From assembly GCA_009617715.1 (NCBI GenBank), contig VTFK01000072.1, positions 868,001-932,000 on the forward strand: 64,000 bases of DNA, in the 5' to 3' direction. Of the stretch, positions 1-11,430 are shown piece after piece (positions within the stretch are counted from its first letter, which is position 1; each line of letters starts with the position of its first letter). The notes under the pieces are model-generated. The model was not told the origin of the DNA, made no database searches, and was given only the letters and a program-made list of their open reading frames with translations. This DNA is from Plectrocnemia conspersa (taxonomy: Eukaryota; Arthropoda; Insecta; Trichoptera; Polycentropodidae). A program made the position numbers and the translations under genes.

Positions 1-130
1 TTTTGAAGCTTTCGTTTGGTTAAATTCAATAAGGATCGAATTATTCACTTCCGTATCGTCGCGCCGGTGCGGCGTGCTTTAATTTTTAATATCCGCAGTT
101 GTACGTTTCTCAGGATGCTGCAAATGCTTA
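1..130. other. GC-richer edge island, non-coding
   Basis: The first 130 bases are visibly richer in GC and CpG than the following kilobase, with a GC-rich core near 60-80 next to homeodomain-type TAAT words. The island is cut by the window edge. No open frame with codon bias is seen. It could be the end of a regulatory element or an exon-flanking piece that continues to the left. Confidence 0.3.
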
Positions 131-1448
131 GAATCTTTAAGCTTTGAACTGGAATATTTTTTTCATTTCCTACCATTTTTTTAATATCCTTTAACTTACA
201 TTACTTACGTATTTAAGTTGTGTAAGTCGATAATATTTTAAGGCTTAATTAATATAAGATTATTTATTTTATAGATTATAGTTATGGATGTCACTACAAA
301 AAATGCTCGTTATTTTTGCACGTGTTTTTTATCATTTCAATAATGTGTGCGACATATTTCTGTTAAAATTGTAATTATATATAAGTTATTATTAGTAATC
401 AAATTGATATGTTAATAGATTTAAAATCGTCGCAATGCAATATGCTTGAATAAGTTCCGTAAGAAAAATCGTAAAGAAAAAATATTTTTTTATGTTTCGA
501 TGCACATGCAAAAAGCGACATTTTAGTGGACTGCCTAAAATAAATAAGGAAAATGGACCAACGATGATTTATTGTTAAAACAAGATGTTTTTTGTTAAGT
601 TATTCTAAAGTTTAATTCTAAAGCTATTGTTTGTATTATAGCTATCGTGATGCGTTAGAGAAACCACTTTAGTCATGATAGTCAGGTTTTAAAATAACTG
701 TTAATAAAAAAAACTACAGGAAAATACTTTTCAAACACACATTTTCTAATGCAAAATATTTATGTATGGTTATTGATTAAACAGCAATAAAAAATAGATT
801 TTGCGGGGACCAAAAATTGTTCATAAGTAGCTTTAAGATAGCCAACTAAAATCGCCCCTCATAAAACTATTTATTTCATTACAATAATAATACTAATTTT
901 GTTATGTATTCTTAAATAAGGCTAAATATAGATGTAATGAACACGCACAATACAAAATATGACGGTGATAACTAAATCATAATTTAATAAAAACAATAAA
1001 AACCTGAATAACCCATATACAATAAAAAATAGCTACCATATTTGAGAGAGTGGTAAAGCTATGTATTCTATTGACTACTAAATGGCTTTAAAGTTATTCG
1101 GATAATTAAATTATTAGTAAAATATATTATTGTACCAAATTGTTAAGGGTTTGAAAGAGCAATAGCTGGATGCGCTTAATTATAGCATTTATTTTAATAT
1201 TAATAGCATTTAATTAATACGCACATTAGGTAAAACATGAAATACTTAGCTAAAATAAGAACTACAGCTAATGAGTATTTTAGTAATATAAATTAAAAAT
1301 ATTGGGATAAAATATATTTATATATAAATTTAAAACTACCTGAATTGAAATAAAATATTATAATTTTGATGTTTTCTTTTACATCTAGATATTTTCAACA
1401 ATCCTCACTCCTGACCAATGGAGCAAGACCGCAACATCTTTAAGGCGA
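131..1448. other. AT-rich spacer
   Basis: Long A/T tracts with scattered TAATTA and ATATT words on both strands. I see no open frame, transposase motif, tRNA-like box or long inverted repeat. Confidence 0.6.
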
Positions 1449-1494
1449 TAGAGTACGCTCGGGATAAGGATTCCGGTTTGTTATTGTCTGCGTG
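1449..1494 (+). repeat. Left terminal inverted repeat
   Basis: TA followed by 44 bases that are repeated in inverse orientation at 2161-2204. The mismatches are at the base after AAGGAT and near the inner end. Confidence 0.75.
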
Positions 1495-2160
1495 AACTGT
1501 GTGGCTCAAAACAATTTCGCTCAGAATATTTAATTTTTTTATTTTAAAATAAAATATATGTTTATTTAACATACATACATCTGAGCTAAGTTGAAAATTT
1601 CAACGGACAATTAAAAATATTTTATATAATCGAAGAAACCAGACATTGATGTCATTAATTAAATATTTGCCAAATTCAAAATCTTTCACTAGTCAAAAAA
1701 AGAATGAAGTCTTTAGCTATTCTTCAAAAGTAAAAAGATATAAAATGGGGAAAGAAATTATTCGCAGATTGTTTAATGGCTCGACGACTCTATTAAATCA
1801 TTAGAATCCATTGAATAAATTAAAAATTATCATTGGCGCAACGATAAGAATAATAACTTTTTAAGCCTTACAGAGAATAGTGTAAAAAAACCAACAACGT
1901 ACGGATTAATGGAAAAATAATTAAAATATTTTAATCCACGGGTAAGAAAACGAATAACTTACAGTGTATATTTAAAGCCTTGATATCAATTAAACCAATC
2001 TCAACACAAAATTATTTAAAATAAATCACTAGAGAAGATCGAACTTTTATGCCACACTGCACTTTAATGACGAATATCAGCGTTGACAAATCAGCGATTG
2101 TCCTTAAAAGAGAAAGCGAGACAACGAAGTACACGCTACATTGCTTCTCCCTTTCATGTA

Positions 2161-2206
2161 CACGCACACAATAACAAACCGGCATCCTTATCCCGAGCGT
2201 ACTCTA
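2161..2206 (-). repeat. Right terminal inverted repeat
   Basis: Inverse copy of the left terminal repeat, followed by the second TA of the presumed target duplication. Confidence 0.75.
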
Positions 2207-2599
2207 CACTATTAGTCGGTTGATAGTGTTTGTAAAATGCGATAATTATTACATATATTAAAATATATGTCGGAGCTATAAATTACATGGTAACTTTGTA
2301 AAAAAATAACACAGACTGTATTAATATATCACTATTCTCTATAAAATCTGATTTAGTGAAATACCAATTAATTATCCGGAATATCTATTTAATATTAAAT
2401 TATTTAACAAATTCATTTGTTTAATCTCTTAATTATTACCAATCAATACAATTTATTTATTTTTAAGGTTTCAGTGTAAAATGTAAAATGTTAATTACTA
2501 CGCCATTAAGTTATTCACAATTATAATTAAATATAACAAAGAATCTATGTTTAACGTGAAGCATAATTTATTTCTGAGTTGCACATTAAAAGCTTGATC
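2207..2599. other. AT-rich spacer
   Basis: Plain AT-rich sequence flanking the mobile element. Nothing is recognised here. Confidence 0.55.
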
Positions 2600-3260
2600 T
2601 ATTAGCAATAAAACTAAACGATTAACTTTGATGTTGTTAACTGCTCTCTTCGATTTACGACACATTCAAATAGCAGACAGATATTCCAGTCCTGCCATTG
2701 TTCGAGTAGAATACGCTATGATATTCATTAGGATTCTAATTATACCATTATATATTAACTGCATTCCAATAAAAAGGTTGACGATTTCTGCCTGCTTAAA
2801 TCACGGTCAAATGCGTGCCTTGCCTCTTCTCACGAGGAAACCAAATTAATTTTGCATACTTGAGAAATTATCCGGTTCGATTCGCGCGCTCTCGGTTAGA
2901 ATTCGCAGAAATCAATTAGCCCTCGGTTTAAAGTTAAGCGTTCAGATTTTTCATGAGTTGTTCCAACGAATTGTCGAATTGAATAGTGTAGATAATTTCG
3001 GGATGTCGATAATTAGCTTGTGCCCAGGGCCGGATCGGTTAATCACTCCGATCCGCTCACATAAATACGTCCCGGTTTATCTGCTCCGATATATCTCGTC
3101 GAACAATGTTAGTTTGTTAACATACCACAAACGATATTTAACCGGCCGTAATGTCTGTAAATAGTTAATTATCGACTTTCGCTTGTGCGACAAGAGGCGG
3201 CATAATCGGCGATTGAGAAGAATGGGACGATTGTTCGAGTCGATTGTCGTATAATTAATT
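2600..3260. promoter_or_regulatory. Candidate non-coding regulatory island
   Basis: About 660 bp of mixed-composition, CpG-containing sequence between AT-rich flanks. Short frames at 2628-2849 and 2958-3164 have no codon bias. Visible words include TCF-like TTTGATGT near 2626, several TAAT/ATTA homeodomain cores, a Grainyhead-like AACCGGCC near 3140, and an 8-bp inverted repeat CGGATCGG/CCGATCCG at 3031-3055 whose 9-nt spacer holds TAATCA. Such motif density in an AT-rich insect genome is typical of enhancers, but this is inference; no conservation data are available. Confidence 0.4.
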
Positions 3261-3984
3261 GAAAAAAATCAGATTTATAATTATACTGATACTTTACTCG
3301 TTAAAAATTAAAAGATATATAAATAATTATTAACAATAATATATATTTATAATTAATATTCTCTATTTATGTTATATATTATAATTTTTAACATTCCAAA
3401 CTTGATCGAAATTTCGCAAAATATTATTGTTTATTTTAAATACGCTGTATTGTTATTTTGTTATCATATAATACAATATAAATATAAAATATAATATATT
3501 TATGAAATATATTTTATTAAAATCTACTATATACCTAATAATACATTACCTATTTTTTTGTAAATAATTTAAGAATTGCGTGATTTTAAGGAAACGTTTA
3601 TTTTTATAATTACATTATTTTAAATTGTAAAATATCTTCTTTGTGGTTTTATCTGTATAATGTAATTCTAGTATTGTTGTTTTAAACTCTTTTTACTAGA
3701 ATTAAGAAGCCCCTAATATTATATAAGTGTTGTGTGTGTTTTTTTTGCTCCTATAAACAATTAAATGGGTAAATATATCTAAACTTATACCTTTATTTTT
3801 ATGTGATTTTATGATTTTATGTTACTGTAGAAAAAATAATATTATTTTTGAAAGCCGTTTTCTTTGTGTAAATTAGCTTTTGAACATTGCCTTGCGTTCT
3901 AGATTTATCTTTTTTGAGATGAATTTAAAGTATGCTTATAAATAATTTAGAGAATCAAGCATATTATTATTTAAAATTCCACTC
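3261..3984. other. AT-rich spacer
   Basis: Very AT-rich, with ATATT and TTATA runs. No feature is recognised. Confidence 0.6.
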
Positions 3985-4560
3985 CGGGTAGAATTTAACT
4001 GAAGGGATAACACATTGGCAAGGTGTTGAGGAAGAAGAATTAATGAGTAGAAAATCTAGAAACCCGATTGTGCCAAAAGATTTACGTACACGTCAGGACA
4101 AGATAAACGGCTCCTCTCCTCGATCGCCGCTTGTTGCTTCCAAATCTCGGCATTTGGGAAACGTAGCATTTTTTAAATTGAAACGATTGATCATGAAAAA
4201 GCGAGCTACTACTGCTCGCTGCTTAATATTTCGTCGAGCTATTAAATCAATACGAAAGCTAAAAATTATTGCCAGATCATGATCTAATCTTGCGCCGCGC
4301 GATTAATCTCGCAAAAATCGTGATCTAAATTATTAACACAACTACCACGGTGAATTGAGCGCTACTTGGTTTTTAAGGGTAATGATGTGCGTTGAATTGG
4401 TAGTCTAAAAGTATAGAATGTTAATTAAAAGAGATGGTAAACGTAGGAGGTTTTTAATGAAAATGAACGCGGATCACGATCCGACGCATCCATGATTGAT
4501 TAAACGAAATGGGGAAGCTGGGGAAGTCGTGACTGATTAATTGTTTTATTTGTATCAAGC
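3985..4560. promoter_or_regulatory. Candidate regulatory island, or host of a small ORF
   Basis: GC-richer block with repeated GATCATGATC-like and GATTAATC words between 4260 and 4330, many ATTA cores, and a small hairpin AGCGAG/CTCGCT at 4200-4220. It contains the basic small frame at 4043-4282, listed separately. Flanks are AT-rich on both sides. Confidence 0.35.
4043..4282 (+). CDS. Unrecognised basic small ORF (79 codons), doubtful
   Basis: An ATG-initiated frame of 79 residues with about 24 Lys/Arg and only two Asp. It runs through a GC-richer block where stop codons are rarer by chance. There is no signal peptide, membrane segment or motif that I recognise, and no splice signal that clearly frames it. 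The start context (ATTA before the ATG) is only moderate. The basic bias may simply reflect AAA/CGA-rich sequence. Chance or a regulatory element is more likely than a gene. Confidence 0.1.
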   Translation: MSRKSRNPIVPKDLRTRQDKINGSSPRSPLVASKSRHLGNVAFFKLKRLIMKKRATTARCLIFRRAIKSIRKLKIIARS

Positions 4561-4759
4561 CCGAAGCTGGCCAAGAACACTAATCAAGAATGAAAGCCTT
4601 GTTTTATATAACATAATAAAAATAAATCAATTAATATTACAGTAGTGTATACAGATATATTGAAAATATATAATATACGTAAAACATTTATTTGGAACGA
4701 TTGGTTATTATGAAAAAATATTATTTTAAAGTGTATACTCAAAGGGGTCTAAACCGCAA

Positions 4760-4970
4760 ACAGAAGGTTAGTAATATTTACTTATATTCTTTAAATTTGG
4801 CAACAGAAAATGAGTCAAAGAGCATATTGAGACAATAAAGCGTATGATCAATTATCTCAAGTTCACAATAACAAAGTATTGATCAACAGCTGCAGTATGA
4901 ACCATTGTATTATCGTGCAACAACAACACGTTTTTTGCAGCTTTTTGCAAGCATATATATTTATTATTAA
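4760..4970 (-). pseudogene. Mariner-like transposase remnant A (catalytic core)
   Basis: Read on the minus strand, 4880-4935 gives KNVLLLHDNTMVHTAAV, the region around the second catalytic Asp of mariner-type transposases (family pattern LLxHDNAxxHxA). The HDN triplet lies at 4909-4917. In a shifted frame, 4781-4855 gives a stretch matching the family's next block, HPPYSPDLAPxDFxLFPKLKE, in the degenerate form EIIDHTLYCLNMLFDSFSVA followed by KFKEYK. The third catalytic Asp is replaced by Asn and a frameshift with a stop separates the two blocks, so the copy is dead. The N-terminal DNA-binding half and the terminal repeats are not recognisable. Assignment to the Tc1/mariner superfamily is firm by motif; the subfamily is not determinable. 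Confidence 0.75.
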
Positions 4971-5577
4971 AGGATTTACAAATAAAAAAGTACATGAGTA
5001 ACACTAATATTATCATCTGAATAAGATAATATTAGGACCGAATCTGCTCCTTCGAGTGTCTGCCGGTGTCTTTATTACAGACCGGCCTAAAATAATGTAA
5101 ATGACTAAAAATTGCTCAGTAATTTTTTTTCGATGATGCTTTTATTGAAAATTCAACAGTTTTCGATAAAAATGTCGGTTAAAATTACTTCGCTATAGCT
5201 CACTACATATGTACCAACTCCCTAATAGTGAATGACTATTTTTTATATTTTTTTTCGACAGTTGATATGCTAGATCGCCTTGTAACCCTCTTAAATCATT
5301 AATAACTATTTATTACATAAAGCATGTTTGTTAAAAGCCTTCTTAGACATTTGCACTACTCCACTGAATTTTATATAAATATATTTTTTAACTTCTGAAA
5401 ATTTTGATTTTCTTTTGTAAATTAAAAAAATATTAACCAGTGACTCGTATTTAAGAAAAACATGCTTTATTTAATATTTTCATTAAGTTTTTAAGCAAAA
5501 CAACATTTTTTCCATACAAAACACTATTTCTTAAAAATAAATATTTAATTTAAAAATATATATATAATATTTATTTT
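4971..5577. other. AT-rich spacer with a small GC hairpin
   Basis: Mostly AT-rich. One short GC-rich pocket at 5040-5090 contains an imperfect hairpin with GCCGG (5062-5066) and CCGGC (5082-5086) arms. No open frame or transposon motif was found outside the adjoining mariner remnant. Confidence 0.45.
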
Positions 5578-6030
5578 TTGCTAAAAAATGTTTGCCTTCA
5601 CTTTATAGAGCACGTACGACCTGCTCTAGTGACATATCGCGTTTGTTTAACGATTATTTTTCAGTTGCCTCTGATAAATCATACGGTGTCCCAACATGGT
5701 CTCACATTCCCAGGATGCCGGCGTCCTCTGAGGACCCAGCATCACAACCGAGCTTCTTCCACAGGCCATTGTGGCCTATACACATACCCAGGCCGCATAT
5801 TTTTTTCCCGGCTCCGGTATTTGTTTTATTCCGTACAAGACATGCCCCTTTGACTCCTTGTTGTGCCGCTCGCCAGTTTCGCCGCTCTTCATCGGTGTTT
5901 TGTTACGAAATATCTGTCTTTTTTGTGTCGGCTTCGGTAATTGGGCCATATTTTATAACATCGGTGCGTGGGGAATGCTCAAAAAATACCACGCGGACCT
6001 TCGCTTTTAAAATATATTTTTTTTAACAAC
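5578..6030. other. GC-rich pocket with overlapping open frames, origin unknown
   Basis: A sharply bounded 450-bp block with much higher GC than its flanks. All three plus frames stay open for long stretches, the longest being 144 codons at 5592-6026, and the minus strand is also partly open. No frame shows consistent third-position bias or a motif I recognise. The abrupt composition change suggests an inserted, transposon-derived fragment, but no terminal repeats or catalytic motifs are visible. A regulatory island is the alternative. Confidence 0.35.
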
Positions 6031-6799
6031 TTGAACGAAGAAAAAAGGCTTGTTGGTTAATTATCGCGACGATCAGATGGCTATCAACATCGATACAAAC
6101 AGGGAATTTTTTATTGGGTCTTTGGCGAAGATCGTGCGTGTTTAATTATTTATTATACTTTGCAAATTGTGGGTATTTATAAAATAGTGTTTAGATGTGT
6201 TAGTGATAACTACGTGATATCAATGGCACTATTGGGTAGACCACAAGACGTCCACCAACTGCAAGTACTTTAATGAGAAGAAATCAATTTTATTCGACAC
6301 GTTGTTAAAAAATCAGATAGCTGTGCTTATTGGAGAGTCTATTGTATTATTTTTTTTGTGCAGGTTCTATTAGCGTAATGCTGTTATGTCATGCACATGT
6401 CTTAAATAAATAAAAAAATATTATTTTAGTTTAATGTCTCACTTCTTACTTTTAACTGTTGATTCTAACGCATTGTACTAAAATCTGTCATTTACAAAAA
6501 AAATGCAAATAATGAATATAAGAATGACATTGAAGGGACAACGTTCTGCAACCATAAAGGAAATACAAGCAAAGTAGCAAAATGAGTGAAAGACTATACC
6601 AAATAATACATTCTACAAATTTTATACAAATTAAAAAAATATGCTGGCGTATGTAAATTATATCTAAAGATTAGTCAGAAACAACAAATTGTTGAAAATT
6701 TGATTATTTAAAAACCAGGCTGTTCCTAGAAATTATTTAAAATTAATTTAAATATTTGCTTCCGCATACTATGTATACAATAATTTCATTAATGTATTG
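6031..6799. other. AT-rich spacer with a GC-richer patch near 6180-6310
   Basis: Moderately AT-rich. A patch around 6220-6280 is more complex in sequence, but no frame or motif is recognised. Confidence 0.45.
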
Positions 6800-7140
6800 T
6801 TTATTTATCTGTTGGACCACCCATCAGAATATATACGTCTTGGTAATAAAAATAAAGATCAAACGGAAGCGAGACTTGTGTATAATATAATATAAACTTA
6901 CGCGTGGACCAAATTAAACGAATTGCCTGACGTGAATAGCAGACAACGGCAAATGTCTGACAGGTATTCTTTACACTTAAGACAGGCAAAACTATACAAA
7001 AGTCTTATTAAATTATTATATGTTATGCTAATTACCCATAAGAAGCCAAAAATAAGAACATACAAACGATTTAAGACGAATATTAATAAGCCACGCGACG
7101 GGAGATCGGCTTTGGTGCTTTTTTCAATGAGTTAAATTTG
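6800..7140. other. Small GC-richer island with opposed short frames
   Basis: Short frames occupy both strands here (6801-6989 minus, 6923-7135 plus) and overlap. Neither has codon bias, so they are probably chance openings in a possible regulatory island. Confidence 0.3.
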
Positions 7141-8449
7141 TTAATTGATAGACGTTAATGTGTTTAAATTATTGTTCATACTTTAATATGTAAAAATTTG
7201 GTGTTTTTTATATTATACAAATATTAGTATTAGTCCAATGTATTTATAATAAATGTATGCGTGACTTAGTGAAGTAGTTTCGTAACTTTATTATTAGATA
7301 TGCCCAGCTGTGATATAAATACTCAAGATATATCATAAGATAAATACTGATTACTAGTATTTCAGGACAATTTTTTAATAAAAAAACGGTATTTATTTTA
7401 GGGTCAAACTACCTCCTTTTTTCAATGATTTGTCAGTTTTTATTTTTTTCAGAAAAAAATCGTAAAATATTCAAATTAATAGATACTAACCGGATCAGCT
7501 TCAAGTAGCTGATATTGAACAGCTATAAATAGTATTAAGGAGATGGATAATGACAGCTATAGGTGAGTTAGCTAGTGCAGACTTCCTGACTCTAATCGGC
7601 ATAAGAAGAAGACCTAACTGTGAATTTCATAGACGTTCTGAAACACTAAACTTGAGAAAATTTAAATTTAATTGCCAATAGCGCCCCTTTATAGTTTAAG
7701 GAGATGCTTAGCGACAAACAACTTTCTACAATAAGTCACCGAATCATATCCTAACGCTCCTAAAATAAATGTTCTGGAATACAAAAAAAGATAGTCACCA
7801 AATATATATCTTATTCTCTTTATAAAAAACATTTAAAAAAAAAATTTTGACTAAGAGGCAGTTTTTGGTTTTTCAGGATTTTTAAATTATAGATCGCGAT
7901 TCAAGAATACTTCGTACTAAAGTATCCTAAAGGACGAATAGAACTGACGGAAAATATAGATAAATATATCAAAGAATTTATCAGGAGCTGACAATACTGC
8001 GACCAGTGCATAGTTATTTTTTGCATAATTTGTCTACCTCTTGTGTCTGAATAGAAAGAACTTTTGCGCATTTCCAAAGATCAGAAAATTATGTCGTCTT
8101 AAAAATAAGATAATAAATATGTTTTAGAATACTTTGAAACCCTACAAAGTGTAATTTTAACATATATTAAGTATATCTCATTCTATATCTCATTTTTAAT
8201 ACTGCAATAACGGTCTTAATAAAACATTCTGTTAATACTGGTGATCGTTTGTGTGATTTAAATTATATAAAGTAACAGATCTCATTTTTATAAAGAAACT
8301 GTGATCGAACACACAATACATTTTTGTTCTAGAGAGCGGTAAGGGTTGCATCTACGTTGTTAAACTCATATACTAAATTTATATATATAACATTCCCTTG
8401 TTTTTTTATATATTCCTCTTCTCTGTTAATACATATATTGCACATGCTA
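7141..8449. other. AT-rich spacer with patches of complex sequence
   Basis: Patches near 7490-7720 and 7890-8060 are less AT-biased and might be old transposon debris. A good donor-like word GGTGAGTT at 7562 follows a short ATG-led stretch, but nothing upstream supports an exon. Confidence 0.4.
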
Positions 8450-8960
8450 AGCTGCGGAACGATACTTACCCATGACATCACCATCACTTTTTCTTCATAC
8501 TGTACGTTTTAAAATTTAATTTATTTGAACCTCGCAAAAGGCTTAAGCGCCGACGTCTTTCTTAATGTCGCTTATAAATCAAATCTTTACGCAATAAATT
8601 AGAATCCATTTACACGGCCCACAGATAATCTCGTGACCCGGGCACTATGCCGCTTAATAAGTTAGCCTGTTATATCCGCAGATAATGAAATCCGCGCAAC
8701 CTCAGGTGAATCAACCACACTAACTTGATGGAGTATGACAGCCGAGAAGATCTGTATCAAAGGACGGATTGATTTACATATCTAGTCGAGACATCTCTCA
8801 CAGAAGTGCCATCCGATCGGGAGATTTTCATTATTTGTCATTCGGAATATTGACATAATTTATAATGTCGGCCGATTCGATAGATCATTGCCTGAGATAA
8901 CACGGCAAAAAATGTAAGTAAGTATGTATATGTAGGTATAATATATATTTATGTAGAGCG
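8450..8960. promoter_or_regulatory. Candidate regulatory island
   Basis: GC-richer block with CpG words, GATA-type AGATAA and TATC words, ATTA cores and a GGAATATT word near 8847. No frame has coding character. A minus-strand splice-donor-like GGGTAAGTATC lies at about 8461-8471, behind a 30-nt open interval preceded by CAG. No polypyrimidine tract supports it, so a microexon is only a remote possibility. Confidence 0.35.
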
Positions 8961-9278
8961 CATTGAAAAGGTTCGATCGAAACTGGTTTTAATTATGAAT
9001 ATATTTCATATAATGTGTAACTCGGATGTGAATTTTTTTAAGGGTTAAATATTATTTTTAATTATGAATATGTAAATTAAATCATTAATTATAGGGCATT
9101 GATGCTAAATGACTTCTTTCATAAATTCGAAAAATCTTGAAAATAGTTTAAAAAAAAATTTGCTTAAAATTTATATTTTAAGTTAAAATAAATAAATATT
9201 TGTATTATATGATGTTAAGGTATCGCGTTATCGGCAATATCACTCCATGCCTGCTTACCAGGCGTGGACGGTCAAATG
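8961..9278. other. AT-rich spacer
   Basis: AT-rich up to about 9220, then a short GC-richer lead-in to the fold-back element with a 5-bp hairpin GCCTG/CAGGC at 9249-9263. Confidence 0.5.
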
Positions 9279-9413
9279 CATTCCCTTTCGTTTGCTCGCG
9301 TGTTAAGTGACGAGAGTAAGTAAGAAGAAGTTGGCGTGCGAAAGGCATGTATCGCACACCCTTATCTCCCACTCACTCTCGTCATTTAAGACGCGAGCGA
9401 GCGAAAGGGAATG
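9279..9413. repeat. 135-bp fold-back (long imperfect hairpin)
   Basis: The left arm starts CATTCCCTTTCGTTTGCTCG at 9279 and its inverse copy ends at 9413. The arms match at roughly 85-90% over the outer 44 bases, and pairing continues inward to the terminal stem GTGCGA/TCGCAC, leaving a loop of only about 10 nt near 9343-9352. The arms are CpG-rich, unlike the flanks. No clear target duplication flanks it. It may be a short fold-back transposon or a source of a hairpin RNA; the stem is longer than a usual microRNA precursor. Confidence 0.8.
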
Positions 9414-9656
9414 TTTTATACTTTAGTTTAAATACATAGTTTAAATTTTTTTAAAACTTCACTTGGTTTAATAAGCAATTGATTAATAATTTATCTGAAA
9501 TGCCACCATACTGCCGATATTATTTTTTTATGTTGAAACTTGCTTTCCAAGCTTATTTTGTGTCATACCATTATCTTGATATCTTTTGGTTATTTAAGAT
9601 ATTTTTTTGCAGGTAATGATTTTATACAGTTTGGAATAAAAAGAAAAAAACAGCCA

Positions 9657-9700
9657 GTTCATGTGGTACCCATTTGGCCTGTTCATGTGGTACCCATTTG
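9657..9700 (+). repeat. 24-bp tandem duplication, two copies
   Basis: Two adjacent copies of a 24-base unit beginning GTTCATGTGGTACCCATTTG (9657-9680 and 9681-9700, the second slightly truncated). They are nearly identical, suggesting a recent slippage duplication. Confidence 0.85.
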
Positions 9701-9918
9701 TCAAAAAGAACAAAAAAATAATCTTACTGCGAAAAGTAAAAAAATCACTACTCTTAAAATAAATATAAATTATGGTTTTTTACTAATTTTTATTTTTACT
9801 TTATTTTTATACCTAATATTTGTGTGATCACTACACATTACAAAATTAAAAGTTTTATATGGTCTTCGACCTCAGATATTTTGGCTTTTAGTCACCGACT
9901 ATACCTTAAATATATTAG

Positions 9919-10056
<138 letters not shown>

Positions 10057-10829
10057 CAATAATAATATTAGAAAAGTTATTGGAATTGTAGTGATGTTAC
10101 TAGTATATATTTGATATACTATCACCGTGAATGTGTTACTATAAACATTTTATTGTTTGTTTTTACCATGATTATAGTTTATGCAATGAATATTTTTTAA
10201 TGCCTTAATTTATTACCTCTAAATATATGTTTTATAGTTTTTATTTTTAATTTTATGGTATTTTTTTATTTTCCTATATAATTACTAATAACAAGTAATA
10301 CTTAATGTAATAAAAATATAAATATTATTAAAATCAATACACATGTTTACATATAAAAACAACATATTTTTGCGATTTATATATACAAAATCTGTACCGT
10401 AAAAAATTCTAAAAACAAATTAAACCCTAAACTTAATAATTTTACATAATAATATATTTATTTTATGTCTGTGACAAATATATTTTAATAAAAGTTAACT
10501 ACACGAAAAAATATATTCTATATTTTAGATGTATATTACAAAAATAAAATGTAAATGATTTTTATTCTAGATCAAAACATCTTTGCATATTGAAAAAAAT
10601 TTTAGAACTAATTTTTTATGTGGCTCATTTATGCTGTTTCGATATTTAATTTAGCAATTATTTAATTTACAAAAGCAGCTGTTTCAATTTAAATACTTCA
10701 CTATCAATGTTTCATCCCCATAATTCCAAAAACAGTACGCATCATTTTTATTATTAAGCTTCTTAATTAAAAATACAATATGTACATTTAATGAGAAACT
10801 TCTGGTATTATTAAATTAATTATGTGCAT
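10057..10829. other. AT-rich spacer
   Basis: AT-rich sequence after the microsatellite. Nothing is recognised. Confidence 0.6.
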
Positions 10830-11430
10830 ACGTATACATCGTGTATATCGATCACGTCGAGATGTGGCTTTGATGATATGCATCGATAAAATCAACAAAT
10901 TGTTAGTCTCGCGTACAAGTCTACCATTGGTATTCGAGGGTATGCCATACCATGTGCAGCAGCAGATACATCATACAACGATGCCTTTATATGGCTTATG
11001 ATGCATTCTTCCATATATGCAATTCACGTCTGTTAATAAAGCACAGAGAGCAAAGCTCGCACCCAAAGGTCTTGACCGTTTGCGTTAATTTTCAAAAAGA
11101 GGATGCATGCTAACCGTTTGTTTGCTACAGCCACAATGGAGACGGATGCATGTGCACACAAATCCAGCACAACGCCAACAACATTGTTACGATTGTTTAC
11201 TGCCACATAAATTCACGTACAAAACCAACAGCGTTTACATATTGGGCGGAGGATATTACCCTGAGGCGGTGCCGAACCGTCGATCCGCGAGCAGATCGGG
11301 GCCGATAAGATTGAGTATCAATAAATTCATAATTACAACCGACGTCACAGGGAAAGGTGTCGTTAGCAACAAGCTAACTTACTATTGCATACGCTACCGG
11401 CAAACTATGAATTCTAAAATTATTTAAAAT
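10830..11430. promoter_or_regulatory. Candidate regulatory island with a spliced-leader-like start codon
   Basis: About 600 bp of complex sequence with TCF-like CTTTGATG near 10869, ATCGAT words, TATGCAT/TGCAT repeats and CpG-rich stretches near 11270-11310. At 11121-11139 a pyrimidine-rich TTTGCTACAG acceptor-like word runs directly into CCACAATGG, an excellent insect start context. The frame it opens is only 24 codons (11136-11210). A longer frame on the plus strand (11107-11427) lacks codon bias. A regulatory element is the likelier explanation. Confidence 0.35.

Larger units (their letters stand above)
1449..2206. mobile_element. Non-autonomous TA-flanked element with about 44-bp terminal inverted repeats
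   Basis: The left end (1451-1494) starts GAGTACGCTCGGGATAAGGA and the right end (2161-2204) carries its reverse complement; the two match over about 44 bp with two or three mismatches. Each end abuts a TA dinucleotide (1449-1450 and 2205-2206), as expected from the TA target duplication of the Tc1/mariner superfamily. The 660-bp interior is AT-rich and holds no transposase frame on either strand, so the element would need a transposase supplied elsewhere. The interior next to the right end (about 2105-2160) is richer in GC. Ends this similar suggest the copy is fairly young compared with the transposase remnants elsewhere in the window. Superfamily assignment rests only on the TA flanks and repeat length. 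Confidence 0.75.

Noticed and set aside
2868..2890. GGTTCGATTCGCG resembling a tRNA T-arm
   Set aside because: No A-box or cloverleaf can be drawn upstream.
8462..8510. 30-nt minus-strand microexon ending in a strong GTAAGT donor
   Set aside because: The acceptor side has no pyrimidine tract and nothing else supports it.
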